A DNA stretch of 64,000 nucleotides, from contig CANONN010000009.1 in assembly GCA_947567625.1 (NCBI GenBank), positions 1 through 64,000 on the forward strand, given 5' to 3'. Numbering within the stretch: position 1 is the stretch's first letter; every line of letters begins with the position of its first letter. The DNA comes from an uncultured Roseburia sp. GTDB lineage: Bacteria > Bacillota > Clostridia > Lachnospirales > Lachnospiraceae. Below are positions 52,801 to 61,107 of the stretch, in pieces. Under the pieces are notes generated by a model that worked only from the letters and a program-made list of their open reading frames with translations, ran no database searches and had not been told where the DNA came from. The translations under genes and the position numbers were made by a program.

Positions 52801-53747
52801 TGGATATGTCAAAGATTGAGAGCGGCAAGATGCAACTGGAAGCAGCCAACTTCGATATAACAGAGATTTTTACCATGGTCTATGAGATCATACGACCGCA
52901 GGCCGAGGCTAAAAACATTCGCCTGAACTTTGAGACAGATTTGCGTCATCAGTGGTTTTGTGCGGATAAAATGCGTATCAGCCAGGTTTTGATCAATCTT
53001 TTGGGCAATGCCGTCAAGTTTACCGAGCCGGATGGGGATGTATATTTGATCGTCAGAGAGTACGAAAAAGACGACACCGCATCGGAAGTATTCTTCGCGG
53101 TGAAAGATACCGGCATCGGTATCAGCAAAGAGGATTGCGAACGCGTCTTTCATGCGTTTGAACAGGCGATTGACAGCAAAAAGCCCAAACAGCAGGGCAC
53201 CGGACTTGGACTTTCGATCAGCAGCCGCCTGATTCAAATGATGGGCAGCTCCATTCAGCTCGAGAGCCAGCTTGGGGAGGGCAGTACCTTTCATTTCATG
53301 CTGACGCTCACGCTCGGGGAGAGTGAAGAAAAGCAGGATACGATCGAGGAAGATGCCTTTTCGGGTTACCGCGTGCTCGTCGTGGAGGACAATGAGTTGA
53401 ATGCCGAGATCGCGCAGGAGCTTTTGGAAGAGCGCGGTTTTACGGTGGAGCTTGCCTGCGACGGAAGCCAGGCGGTCAAGATCATAGAGGAAAAACCGCC
53501 GCACACCTACGACGTCATCCTCATGGATGTGATGATGCCGATCATGGACGGCCTGGAGGCGACAAAAGCGATCCGTGCCATGGAACGGGAGGACTGCCGC
53601 ACGATTCCGATTATCGCCATGTCCGCCAACGCTTTCGACGACGATCTGAAGAAATCAGTGGAATGTGGTATGAACGGACATTTGTCGAAGCCGGTAGAGG
53701 TTGACAAATTGTATCGGATGCTGCAAAAGGTTTTGTTGGGCAGGTAA
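49818..53747 (+). CDS. Hybrid histidine kinase with degenerate GGDEF and receiver domain
   Basis: The 1309-residue membrane sensor has membrane segments at about 14-34 and 378-398 enclosing an extracellular Cache-like domain, a PAS-like domain (about 455-570), a GGDEF-like domain (about 580-720) whose GGDEF site reads FNENT, a GAF-like region (about 780-930), HisKA with H947 (SHDIRTPMNG), an HATPase domain (NLLGNAVKFT, DTGIGIS, GTGLGLS) and a C-terminal receiver with D1237 (VILMDVMMP). GGAGG precedes the ATG. No separate output regulator follows. Pairing with the solute-binding protein suggests ligand-controlled phosphorelay. Confidence 0.93.
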   Translation: MKAGIQRKKHTIFQFVLVPLLFVMLLQNSITIGILIANHVTSSLREYSVNTVAHTVENRQMILQNDMTQRWSSISSSETDITLKLEQFLDEQHLSLEQLLREKDQQNAFLGEVFSDCLDIIKNNITTGIFLIMTDGSSQAEGDYTGFFVRDSDPVVRSPNNSDLLLERGSNQFSRAQNIPLDSFWTTDFHMKGIGTRKADDFFYEPWRAGEEHPNAETINLGFWATPFTLENNENDDHKMITYSVPLRFHDQVYGVLGVEISMNYLLSYLPARELSERWQAGYLLAVCTDEHTYRPIAGDGVLYNSIEGAGTCFVTKNTDFDKLLTVKDVRLGKNRIMAIAYPLRLYSNNAPYGETQWVLFGLNTEAEIFGISRQLYLWLGLAVLVSLIFGMISLYFIVKHLTRPIDLLVHSINQGREGLAAYRYSRILEIDRLYDELNDLTQKQQEAENRLLVDRERYRVLVESTEDIFFSYDYIGNSVDIVNTFAPEGCFSCSDDYPGFINPEIVYYDDRPSLKLLYSDFTNTISIQFRMKLPAWGDEYQWVLVTGSKVADLSGNPWKLVGRIHNIEEEKQEEAYQQKKNETDSVTRLSTYLAGMELLEQSRDKNPLGVMVCLLVENLLEISEENGTVYSLMFLDIIGNIILEACRNYENEAGTKTVALRFNENTLFFWLPDCTNEGAERFFAPFMEKLMDTVNPNIFKAKISTGAVCCNLDIPYMDLLRMAKRVQEEAQRQQNDAYLLCDSCDKLAHVKLPFLQGKNIYQPDYDDETNIAALALNLFGKGNHLASQIQLLLAKMGMTFQATDIHITVIQTEYFSNYLEYQWHQKPADRLDDAVSHYIEKEWHEYDAWVGEQEIIALSDAESRRPLLQRFLHISDGQSGVALPMYDNGNYTGAVVLLGIADGFIDNAEERQRLTEIVSVIQNQLNQSRHDLASKAKSDFLSRMSHDIRTPMNGIIGMTAIALQKDQNNERILDCLHKIQDSSSYLLGLINDILDMSKIESGKMQLEAANFDITEIFTMVYEIIRPQAEAKNIRLNFETDLRHQWFCADKMRISQVLINLLGNAVKFTEPDGDVYLIVREYEKDDTASEVFFAVKDTGIGISKEDCERVFHAFEQAIDSKKPKQQGTGLGLSISSRLIQMMGSSIQLESQLGEGSTFHFMLTLTLGESEEKQDTIEEDAFSGYRVLVVEDNELNAEIAQELLEERGFTVELACDGSQAVKIIEEKPPHTYDVILMDVMMPIMDGLEATKAIRAMEREDCRTIPIIAMSANAFDDDLKKSVECGMNGHLSKPVEVDKLYRMLQKVLLGR

Positions 53748-53775
53748 TCGCTGGGCAGGTAATCTCAAAATTATC

Positions 53776-53805
53776 TTGACTTCATATGGAAAAAAGTTCT
53801 ATAAT
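53776..53805 (+). promoter_or_regulatory. Predicted promoter of the yicC-remA-gmk-rpoZ operon
   Basis: TTGACT (53776-53781), 18-base spacer, TATAAT (53800-53805), 43 bases before the yicC start. Confidence 0.6.
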
Positions 53806-53848
53806 GAAACGATGCATGTAGTGGAGAGTAGGAAAGGGCTGACTGCAT

Positions 53849-54727
53849 ATGATAAAGAGCATGACCGGCTTTGGCCGATGCGAGATCACGGAGGAACATC
53901 ACAAGTTTACCGTCGAGTTAAAATCCGTAAATCACCGCTATTTGGATGTCAATGTAAAAATTCCAAAAAAGCTCGGTTTTTTTGAGAATGCGGTCCGAAC
54001 GATACTAAAAGAATATGCGCAGCGCGGAAAAGTTGATATTTTTATCACCTATGAGGATGACTCCGAGCGCAACATCTCACTGCGCTACAATGAGACGGTC
54101 GCATCACAGTATCTGGCCTATTGCAAGGAAATGGCAGAAAAGTTCGGCTTAGAGTGTGATATCCGTGTCAGCACACTGTCCCGATTCCCGGAAGTATTTG
54201 TGATGGAGGAGCAGGACATCGACGAAAAGGAGCTATGGACCGGTTTGGAGCAGGCCCTGCGCGGCGCAGCGGAACAGTTTGCCGATACCCGCGTCCGAGA
54301 AGGAGAGTGTCTTAGGGCAGATCTGGACGCGAAATTGCAGGAGATGCTGTCCTATGTCGCATATATTGAAAAGCGGTCGCCGTCCATTGTCGCCGAATAC
54401 CGCCAAAAGATTAGGGAGCGGGTACATGAGCTTTTGGAAGACAAGCAGCTCGATGAGAGCAGAATCGCCACGGAAGTGACGCTGTTTGCAGATAAAATAT
54501 GTGTAGATGAAGAGATCGTGCGGCTGCGCAGCCATGTGGAGGCCATGAAGACGGCCTTAGAGGCGGGCGGCAGTATCGGCAGGAAGCTCGATTTTATCGC
54601 ACAGGAGATGAACCGCGAGGCCAATACCATTCTCTCAAAGACGACCGATCTCGCGATCTCTGACGTCGGTATCGACTTAAAGACCGTGATTGAGAAAGTG
54701 CGTGAACAGATACAGAATATTGAGTAG
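53849..54727 (+). CDS. YicC/YloC family endoribonuclease
   Basis: The 292-residue protein begins MIKSMTGFGRCEI and has VELKSVNHRYLDVNVKIPKKL (YicC N-terminal domain) and the C-terminal DUF1732 region with RLRSHVEAMKTALEAGGSIGRKLDFIAQEMNREANTILSKT. YicC proteins are reported endoribonucleases. GGAAAGGG lies upstream. It is first in the conserved run yicC-remA-gmk-rpoZ. Confidence 0.93.
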   Translation: MIKSMTGFGRCEITEEHHKFTVELKSVNHRYLDVNVKIPKKLGFFENAVRTILKEYAQRGKVDIFITYEDDSERNISLRYNETVASQYLAYCKEMAEKFGLECDIRVSTLSRFPEVFVMEEQDIDEKELWTGLEQALRGAAEQFADTRVREGECLRADLDAKLQEMLSYVAYIEKRSPSIVAEYRQKIRERVHELLEDKQLDESRIATEVTLFADKICVDEEIVRLRSHVEAMKTALEAGGSIGRKLDFIAQEMNREANTILSKTTDLAISDVGIDLKTVIEKVREQIQNIE

Positions 54728-54746
54728 CAGAAGGCGTGACATCATT

Positions 54747-55016
54747 ATGGCAAAATTTGTCAATATCGGATTTGGAAATATGGTGAATACCGATAAGATT
54801 ATCAGTATAATCTCCTCGGATTCGGCACCGGCCAAACGTATGATACAGCATGGAAAAGAACAGGAAACCCTGATCGATGCGACGCAGGGCAGACGCACGA
54901 AAAGTGTCCTGTTTACCGAACAAAATCAGATTATTCTCTCCGCATTGCAGCCGGAGACGTTAGCCGGCAGGTTTAACGGGGGAGTGGAAGAGGTGTATGA
55001 TGACACACAAGAATAG
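54747..55016 (+). CDS. remA: RemA/ExtA family regulatory protein (DUF370)
   Basis: RemA is a DNA-binding activator of biofilm-matrix and osmoprotection genes in Bacillus. The 89-residue product MAKFVNIGFGNMVNTDKIISI with SSDSAPAKRMIQHGKEQETLIDATQGRRTKSVLF is a clear DUF370 member. Start 54747 follows GAAGG; the longer frame from 54690 overlaps yicC. Its end overlaps gmk by 20 bases. Confidence 0.93.
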   Translation: MAKFVNIGFGNMVNTDKIISIISSDSAPAKRMIQHGKEQETLIDATQGRRTKSVLFTEQNQIILSALQPETLAGRFNGGVEEVYDDTQE

Positions 55017-55629
55017 AGGCATATTGACGGTGGTATCCGGTTTTTCGGGCGCCGGCAAGGGAACTTTGATGCGGGAATTATTGGCTGGCTACCCCGGGCA
55101 GTACGCACTGTCCATCTCGGCAACGACGAGAGCGCCGCGGGCGGGGGAGCGTGAGGGCATCGAGTACTTTTTTAAGACGAGGGAACAGTTTGAACAGATG
55201 ATCGCAGAGGACGCGCTGGTAGAATACGCGCAGTATGTCGGCAATTATTACGGCACACCCAAGGCATATGTCGAGGAGCAGTTGGAGGCCGGCAGAGACG
55301 TCATCTTAGAGATCGAGATGCAGGGGGCGTTAAAAATAAAAAAGAAGTTTCCCGAAACCCTGCTTTTGTTTGTGACCCCGCCCAGCGCTGCCGAACTCAA
55401 ACGGCGTCTCGAGGGCAGGGGAACAGAGACGACGGATAAGATCGCTTCCCGGCTGGCCCGTGCCGTGGAGGAGGCCGATTTTATGGACTCCTATGACTAT
55501 TTGATCATCAACGATGATCTGAAGGAATGTGTGGATGAGCTGCACAATGTCATCCGTCAGCAGCATCGGAGGGTATCTCTTTGTTCCGGGCTTATTGCGC
55601 AGATAAAACAGGAATTAACCGAATTATAA
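54997..55629 (+). CDS. gmk: Guanylate kinase
   Basis: Gmk phosphorylates GMP to GDP. The 210-residue protein has the P-loop VVSGFSGAGKGT, the GMP-binding ISATTRAPRAGEREGIEYFF and LEIEMQGALKIKK. Adjacent ATGs at 54997 and 55000 lie inside the end of remA, so translation is coupled. rpoZ follows by 21 bases. Confidence 0.96.
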   Translation: MMTHKNRGILTVVSGFSGAGKGTLMRELLAGYPGQYALSISATTRAPRAGEREGIEYFFKTREQFEQMIAEDALVEYAQYVGNYYGTPKAYVEEQLEAGRDVILEIEMQGALKIKKKFPETLLLFVTPPSAAELKRRLEGRGTETTDKIASRLARAVEEADFMDSYDYLIINDDLKECVDELHNVIRQQHRRVSLCSGLIAQIKQELTEL

Positions 55630-55650
55630 TCATCAGGAGGTAAGATTCGT

Positions 55651-55899
55651 ATGATACATCCATCTTATGTAGAACTCATGAAAGTGGTAAACAATGAAGT
55701 GGAAATCGGGGAGGAACCGGTCGTAAACAGCCGTTATTCGATCGTGATCGCGGCCGCAAAGCGCGCGCGTCAGATTATTGCCGGAGACGAGCCGATGGCA
55801 GATAAAGTCATCTGCCCGAAGCCGCTGTCGATGGCGGTCGAGGAGATCAATGAGGGCAAAGTAAAGATATTGCCGGAAACTTACTCCGAGCAAGAATAA
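55651..55899 (+). CDS. rpoZ: RNA polymerase omega subunit
   Basis: The 82-residue protein MIHPSYVELMKVVNNEV with NSRYSIVIAAAKRARQIIAG is omega, which assists RNA polymerase assembly. AGGAGGT precedes the ATG. A terminator-like hairpin follows. Confidence 0.94.
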   Translation: MIHPSYVELMKVVNNEVEIGEEPVVNSRYSIVIAAAKRARQIIAGDEPMADKVICPKPLSMAVEEINEGKVKILPETYSEQE

Positions 55900-55908
55900 G
55901 AGCCAGAC

Positions 55909-55950
55909 AAAAGGATGAGAAAACGCGGTTGTTCGGTTTTTCATCCTTTT
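55909..55950 (+). terminator. Hairpin between rpoZ and rimO (terminator or attenuator)
   Basis: AAAAGGATGA (55909-55918) pairs with TCATCCTTTT (55941-55950) over 10 bp, with additional inner pairing, immediately after rpoZ and before the rimO ribosome binding site. Confidence 0.6.
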
Positions 55951-55974
55951 AGATTATATGAGAATGGAGAGTGC

Positions 55975-57303
55975 ATGAACGTTTTATTTATTTCTCTTGG
56001 CTGTGATAAAAACCGCGTGGACGCCGAGTTTATGCTGGGAATGCTCACAAAAGACGGCATCACCGTCACCGATGACGAGTACGAGGCGGATGTGATTGTC
56101 GTCAATAGCTGCTGTTTTATCGGAGACGCCAAGGAGGAAAGTATCAATACGATTCTGGAAATGGCGGAGCACAAGAAGGATGCCAGATTAAAGGCGCTGA
56201 TTGTCACCGGCTGCCTCGCAGAGCGGTATCGTGAGGAGATCAAAACAGAAATCCCCGAAGTCGATGCGGTGCTGGGCACCAATTCGTACCACGAGATCGT
56301 GCGCGCCGTCCACGCCGCGGCAGAGGGCGACTACTTTGAACGCTTCCATCCGCTGAGCGGGCTGCCGGATCTTAGCGGCGTATCGCGCGTGGTCACGACC
56401 GGCGGACATTATGCCTACTTAAAAATCGCCGAAGGCTGCAACAAGCGCTGCACCTACTGTATTATTCCGTCCATCCGCGGCAGTTACCGCAGCGTGCCCA
56501 TGGACGAGCTGGTCGCGCAGGCAAAGGAGCTGGCGGCGCAGGGGGTAAAAGAACTGATCTTAGTGGCGCAGGAGACGACACTCTACGGCATTGATCTCTA
56601 CGGCCAAAAAAGTCTGCACAGGCTTTTGGACGCGCTGGAAGAGATCGACGGATTGTTCTGGATACGGATTTTGTACTGTTATCCCGAGGAAATCTATGAC
56701 GAATTGATCGAATCCATGATACGCAACCGTAAAGTCTGTCATTATCTGGATATACCGATTCAGCATGCCAGTGACGCCATTCTCAAACGCATGGGACGGC
56801 GCACCGACAGCTCCTCGCTTGCACAGAAAATTGCCATGCTGCGGGAGCGGATTCCCGATCTTGTGCTGCGCACGACGCTGATCTGCGGATTTCCCGGCGA
56901 GACCAAGGAGATGCACGAGGAATTGATGCAGTTTGTCAACGATATGGAATTTGACCGGCTGGGCGTCTTTACCTATTCTCCCGAGGAGGGAACCCCGGCA
57001 GCGGAGTTTGACGGACAGATCGCTTGGGAGCAGAAAGCGGCATGGCGCGCCGACGTGATGGAGCTGCAGGAGGAGATCAGCTTCGACAAAAACGAAGAGC
57101 AGATCGGCAGAGAGCTCTATGCGTTTGTCGAGGGAAAAGTGGCCGATGAGAATGTCTATGTCGCGAGAACTTACCGGGACGCGCCGGACGTGGACGGCTA
57201 TCTCTTTATCCACACAGATGAGTTGCTCATAACCGGCGATATCGCTAAAGTGCGGGTGACCGGCGCTTATGAATATGATTTGATAGGAGAGTTGAGTGTA
57301 TGA
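55975..57303 (+). CDS. rimO: Ribosomal protein S12 methylthiotransferase
   Basis: RimO methylthiolates Asp of ribosomal protein S12 using two iron-sulfur clusters. The 442-residue product shows UPF0004 cysteines C10 (ISLGCDKNRVDAE), C46 and C80, the radical SAM triad C155-x3-C159-x2-C162 (CNKRCTYC) and a C-terminal TRAM domain. GGAG precedes ATG 55975; the frame opens at 55915. It is a paralogue of miaB at 10310. The stop overlaps pgsA (ATGA). Confidence 0.96.
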   Translation: MNVLFISLGCDKNRVDAEFMLGMLTKDGITVTDDEYEADVIVVNSCCFIGDAKEESINTILEMAEHKKDARLKALIVTGCLAERYREEIKTEIPEVDAVLGTNSYHEIVRAVHAAAEGDYFERFHPLSGLPDLSGVSRVVTTGGHYAYLKIAEGCNKRCTYCIIPSIRGSYRSVPMDELVAQAKELAAQGVKELILVAQETTLYGIDLYGQKSLHRLLDALEEIDGLFWIRILYCYPEEIYDELIESMIRNRKVCHYLDIPIQHASDAILKRMGRRTDSSSLAQKIAMLRERIPDLVLRTTLICGFPGETKEMHEELMQFVNDMEFDRLGVFTYSPEEGTPAAEFDGQIAWEQKAAWRADVMELQEEISFDKNEEQIGRELYAFVEGKVADENVYVARTYRDAPDVDGYLFIHTDELLITGDIAKVRVTGAYEYDLIGELSV

Positions 57304-57842
57304 ATTTACCAAACAAATTGACCGTGATGCGTGTGGTTCTCATTCCTTTTTTTGTGTTTTTCCTGCTGGCGCCCTATTTTGAGGGCTACGGCAACTATAT
57401 CGCAGTCGCAATTTTTATTGTGGCCAGCCTGACCGATCTTTTGGACGGAAAGATCGCTCGAAAATATAACCTTGTCACCAACTTCGTCAAATTTATGGAC
57501 CCGCTGGCAGACAAGCTTTTGGTCTGCGCGGCTATGATCTGCCTGATTGAGACCGGACAGCTTCCTGCCTGGATTGTGGTCGTGATTATCTCCAGAGAAT
57601 TTATCATCAGCGGTTTCCGTCTGATCGCCTCTGACAACGGCGTAGTGATCGCCGCCAGCTACTGGGGAAAGTTTAAGACCACATTTCAGATGCTGATGGT
57701 GATTGTGCTGATTCTTGATCTGCCGATGACCTTTTTCGATTGGCTGGGCCAGATCTTAATCTGGGTTTCCCTGGCGCTGACCGTGATTTCTCTGATTGAC
57801 TATATTGTCAAGAATAAAGCCGTGCTGAAAGAGCAAAAATAG
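57300..57842 (+). CDS. pgsA: CDP-diacylglycerol-glycerol-3-phosphate 3-phosphatidyltransferase
   Basis: PgsA makes phosphatidylglycerol phosphate. The 180-residue, roughly four-to-five-helix membrane protein has MNLPNKLTVMRVVLIPFFV and the CDP-alcohol phosphotransferase motif DLLDGKIARKYNLVTNFVKF followed by MDPLAD. In the consensus DG-x2-AR-x8-G-x3-D-x3-D the G is a valine here (NFV). Otherwise all acidic residues are present. It is translationally coupled to rimO. Confidence 0.94.
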   Translation: MNLPNKLTVMRVVLIPFFVFFLLAPYFEGYGNYIAVAIFIVASLTDLLDGKIARKYNLVTNFVKFMDPLADKLLVCAAMICLIETGQLPAWIVVVIISREFIISGFRLIASDNGVVIAASYWGKFKTTFQMLMVIVLILDLPMTFFDWLGQILIWVSLALTVISLIDYIVKNKAVLKEQK

Positions 57843-57867
57843 TTACAAAAAGGAAACGGAGATCAGG

Positions 57868-58341
57868 ATGGAACAGGCAATCGAGTATGAGATTTATGAT
57901 ATATTAAAGAAGCGGCAGTTGACGCTGACGACCGCAGAATCAGCCACCGGCGGTATGATCGCGGCGCGTCTGACCAATGTGCCGGGGATTTCCGCCTATT
58001 TTACGGAAGGGTATATCACCTATTCCAACGAGGCCAAAGTGAAAATGATACATGTAAATCCCGCCACGATCGAGACTTACGGCGTCGTGAGCGCCGAGAC
58101 AGCGGCCGAGATGGCCAGGGCGGCCGCACTTGTGGCGGGCGCGGACGCCGCCGTCTCCGTCACCGGAGTGGCGGGCCCGGGCGGAGGCACCAGAGAATGT
58201 CCGGTGGGCCGCGTCTTTATCGGCTGCACGCTCCTTGGCGAGACAGTGACCGAAAAACATACGTTTTCCGGTGACAGGAATCGCGTGCGCCAACAGGCGG
58301 CGCAGGCGGCCTTGTCACTATTGAGGAAACAATTGTCTTAA
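57868..58341 (+). CDS. pncC: CinA C-terminal family nicotinamide-nucleotide amidohydrolase
   Basis: PncC deamidates nicotinamide mononucleotide for NAD salvage. The 157-residue stand-alone domain has LTTAESATGGMIAARLTNVPG, YITYSNEAK, VSAETAAEMA and VSVTGVAGPGGGT. GGAAACGGAG lies upstream. The N-terminal MoCF-like domain of full-length CinA is absent, as in E. coli YgaD. Confidence 0.92.
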   Translation: MEQAIEYEIYDILKKRQLTLTTAESATGGMIAARLTNVPGISAYFTEGYITYSNEAKVKMIHVNPATIETYGVVSAETAAEMARAAALVAGADAAVSVTGVAGPGGGTRECPVGRVFIGCTLLGETVTEKHTFSGDRNRVRQQAAQAALSLLRKQLS

Positions 58342-58363
58342 TCGCTTCAGAATGGAGATTACT

Positions 58364-58915
58364 ATGAGAATTATCGCAGGAACGGCCAGGAGCCTTCCGC
58401 TAAAGACAATCGAAGGTCTGGATACAAGACCGACTACGGACCGTATTAAGGAAACGCTGTTTAATATGTTGCAGGCGGATATCCCCGGAGCCTGTTTTCT
58501 GGATTTGTTTGCGGGCAGCGGGCAGATCGGACTCGAGGCGGTCAGCCGGGGCGCCTCCTATGCGGTATTTGTGGACAACAACAAAAAAGCCGCGGCGTGT
58601 ATCGAGGAGAATATCGCTTTTACAAAATTCGGAGCGGTGACAAAGCTCTATCAAATGGATGCGCGCAGCGCACTAAGCGCCATGGAGGGCAAATATCAAT
58701 TTGACATTATCTTTATGGACCCGCCCTACCATCAGAAGATGGAGCGGGACATTTTCACCTACCTTTCCTCCTCCTCCCTTATAACAGAGGATACGCTGCT
58801 GATAGCAGAGGTTTCTAAGGAAACGGATTTTTCTTACCTGGATGAACTGCATTTTGTGATGAAAAAATGGAAACCGTACAAGACAAATGCACACGCATTT
58901 GTGATGAAAAAATAG
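58364..58915 (+). CDS. rsmD: 16S rRNA (guanine(966)-N(2))-methyltransferase
   Basis: RsmD methylates G966 of 16S rRNA. The 183-residue product [34 protein letters not shown] has the SAM motif [20 protein letters not shown] and the catalytic FMDPPYH. GGAG lies six bases before ATG 58364. coaD follows by 13 bases, the usual rsmD-coaD order. Confidence 0.95.
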   Translation: MRIIAGTARSLPLKTIEGLDTRPTTDRIKETLFNMLQADIPGACFLDLFAGSGQIGLEAVSRGASYAVFVDNNKKAAACIEENIAFTKFGAVTKLYQMDARSALSAMEGKYQFDIIFMDPPYHQKMERDIFTYLSSSSLITEDTLLIAEVSKETDFSYLDELHFVMKKWKPYKTNAHAFVMKK

Positions 58916-58928
58916 GGGGAGCGGGCAT

Positions 58929-59411
58929 ATGATAAAAAAGGCAATTTATCCGGGCAGTTTTGACCCTTTGACGCTCGGTCATATGGATATTATTGAGCGT
59001 TCGTCGAAAATTGTCAACGAGCTGGTCGTCGGGGTTTTAAACAATAGTGCGAAAAATTCATTGTTTTCTATTGAGGAACGTGTTAATATGATTAAAGAAA
59101 TGACGGGTTCCCTGCCCAATGTGACCGTCGGCTCGTTTGACGGGCTGCTGGTAGACTATATGAAAGAGATCGGGGCGAACATCATTATCCGCGGACTGCG
59201 CGCGGTGACCGACTTTGAGTACGAGCTTCAGATTGCGCAGACCAATCATGTGGAAAGCCCGGAAGTGGAGACGATATTTTTGACCACCAGTTTACAGTAT
59301 TCCTATCTTAGCTCCACGATTGTCAAAGAATTTGCTTCCCATGGGGGAGACATTTCCAAATTTGTGCCGGCCAGTATGGTCGATAGAATATATATGAAAT
59401 ATAAGAAATGA
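58929..59411 (+). CDS. coaD: Phosphopantetheine adenylyltransferase
   Basis: CoaD converts 4'-phosphopantetheine and ATP to dephospho-CoA. The 160-residue product has [20 protein letters not shown] (nucleotidyltransferase HxGH as TLGH), [19 protein letters not shown] and [17 protein letters not shown] precedes the ATG. Confidence 0.97.
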   Translation: MIKKAIYPGSFDPLTLGHMDIIERSSKIVNELVVGVLNNSAKNSLFSIEERVNMIKEMTGSLPNVTVGSFDGLLVDYMKEIGANIIIRGLRAVTDFEYELQIAQTNHVESPEVETIFLTTSLQYSYLSSTIVKEFASHGGDISKFVPASMVDRIYMKYKK

Positions 59412-59423
59412 GGTTTTGTAAAT

Positions 59424-60050
59424 ATGGCAAGCAGAATTGAACAGATTATTGATGATATTGAAGAATACATAGACGGATGCAAGACACAGACCCTTCATCC
59501 CGAAAATATCATCGTAAACCGGGAGAATCTCGAAGAACTTGTGACAGAGCTGCGCACCAGGACGCCAAAAGAGATTGAACGCTACCAGAAGATTATCAGT
59601 AATAAAGAAGCCATTTTAGCAGATGCCCAGACAAAAGCAGATTCCATTATTGAGAAAGCACAGATCAAGACAGACCAGTTAATCAGTGAGCATCAAATTA
59701 TGCAGCAGGCGTACGCGCAGGCAGGCGAGGTTGTGGACGCCGCACAGGCGCAGGCGCAGGCGATCGTGGACAACGCGACGAACGAAGCGAACTCCATCAA
59801 AATGGGCGCCGTGCAGTACACCGACGATCTGCTTCGCAACATGGAAAATGCCATCAACGCTGCGATTAACGCGGCAAGATCATACAATGAAAACTATCTC
59901 GGGACCTTGCAGACGATTTTGAATACAGTCAGTGCCAACCGCGCACAGTTAAATCCCACCGTGGATGATTTCACCGATGAACAGGACGGCCGGCAGCGCT
60001 TAGGCGGGGAGCTCCCTAACGTAGAGATCACTGCCAATACGCCAAAATAA
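59424..60050 (+). CDS. Coiled-coil protein, DivIVA/ATPase-subunit-like
   Basis: The 208-residue protein is a long helix with coiled-coil character (about 45-165), preceded by SRIEQIIDDIEEYIDGCK, and an alanine/glutamine-rich centre (VVDAAQAQAQAIVDNATNEAN). Similar clostridial proteins downstream of coaD are labelled 'ATPase' or DivIVA-like without biochemical support; no P-loop is present. GAGG precedes the ATG. A scaffold role near the membrane or septum is speculation. Confidence 0.75.
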   Translation: MASRIEQIIDDIEEYIDGCKTQTLHPENIIVNRENLEELVTELRTRTPKEIERYQKIISNKEAILADAQTKADSIIEKAQIKTDQLISEHQIMQQAYAQAGEVVDAAQAQAQAIVDNATNEANSIKMGAVQYTDDLLRNMENAINAAINAARSYNENYLGTLQTILNTVSANRAQLNPTVDDFTDEQDGRQRLGGELPNVEITANTPK

Positions 60051-60091
60051 CAGTATATTAGCGTTGTGCTCCCGAAGTTTTTGTGCCCTTG

Positions 60092-61051
60092 TCAGCAGAA
60101 GAACTTCAGATAGCAGATGCTTAGGCAAACCGTCACAGCGGTCAAAAAAAGCTTGCCAACGATATATTTTTTCATCGAGAGGCCGGTTCCTTTTACCATT
60201 GAGGCAGTCTGCGCCAGGCCGCTGATGCCGCCGAACGCGGCAAATCCCATCGCAAGCAGGAATTTATCCGACGGATTTGGCAGAAGGCTGGCCTCACGGA
60301 TGCCGTTGGTAATCTCCGTGGCGCCGATGCCGACGGTCTGCCAGAGCACAGACAGCGGCAGCTGTTTGATGAGGGATGCCGCCATGGAAAACAACATAAT
60401 ATAGCCACCGAGCTTCGCCAGTGTTTCAAAGCCATTCATAATCCCGGCATCGATGATTTTAAAATTCATTTGAGATCCAGATGCCGGATTTTTTTGTTTA
60501 TCGCCGTCGCCTTTCGCAAAGAATTCCACTTTCTTAACGCCGTGCTCTCTGTGTTTTTGTCGGCGCAAGAGAAGACTGCCAAGCAGCAGCGGCGGCAGAT
60601 ATAAGAGCGCGATACCAGGCAGTGTAAGTGCCGGCATCTGTAATTGTTGATGAAAAATATATCCGCTGATGAATACCGGACCGATATTATTGGTTATGAT
60701 AAATAATATCTCCGCTTCCGCCAGCGAGATCTGACCGTTTTTAAGCAGTTCGCTGCAATTTTTGCTGCCCATCGGAAACCCAAACAAAAAACCGGAGAAC
60801 AGCACAAACGCGCCCGCATCGCTGACCGGAATCAGGATGCGCACGAGAAATGCCAGCCGGCGCATGATGGGGGTGAGCATCCCGGAATAGATCAGGATAT
60901 TCGAGAGGATGGAAAACGGCAGCAAAGCCGGCAGTACCCGCTCGTACCAGAGCACAAGCCCGTCTGCGGCCGCGCGCATCGATTCTTCGGGATATCCGAG
61001 TATGTAGGCGATAAACAGGAGCATTAATAATAAAAACATATTTTTTTTCAT
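60092..61051 (-). CDS. ylbJ: Sporulation integral membrane protein YlbJ-like (nucleoside recognition domain)
   Basis: The 319-residue protein has about eight membrane segments. ERVLPALLPFSILSNILIYSG and LFGFPMGSKNCSELLKNGQIS, with IITNNIGPVFISGYI, match YlbJ, required for sporulation in Bacillus. The family belongs to nucleoside-recognition/transport proteins. In Bacillus it follows coaD (ylbI), as here, but the strand is reversed. The ATG at 61051 lacks a clear ribosome binding site. Confidence 0.85.
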   Translation of the reverse strand: MKKNMFLLLMLLFIAYILGYPEESMRAAADGLVLWYERVLPALLPFSILSNILIYSGMLTPIMRRLAFLVRILIPVSDAGAFVLFSGFLFGFPMGSKNCSELLKNGQISLAEAEILFIITNNIGPVFISGYIFHQQLQMPALTLPGIALLYLPPLLLGSLLLRRQKHREHGVKKVEFFAKGDGDKQKNPASGSQMNFKIIDAGIMNGFETLAKLGGYIMLFSMAASLIKQLPLSVLWQTVGIGATEITNGIREASLLPNPSDKFLLAMGFAAFGGISGLAQTASMVKGTGLSMKKYIVGKLFLTAVTVCLSICYLKFFC

Positions 61052-61107
61052 AGTTTAAGATATGACATTTCATCTATTTTCATAACAAAAAATACAAACG
61101 GGAGGGC

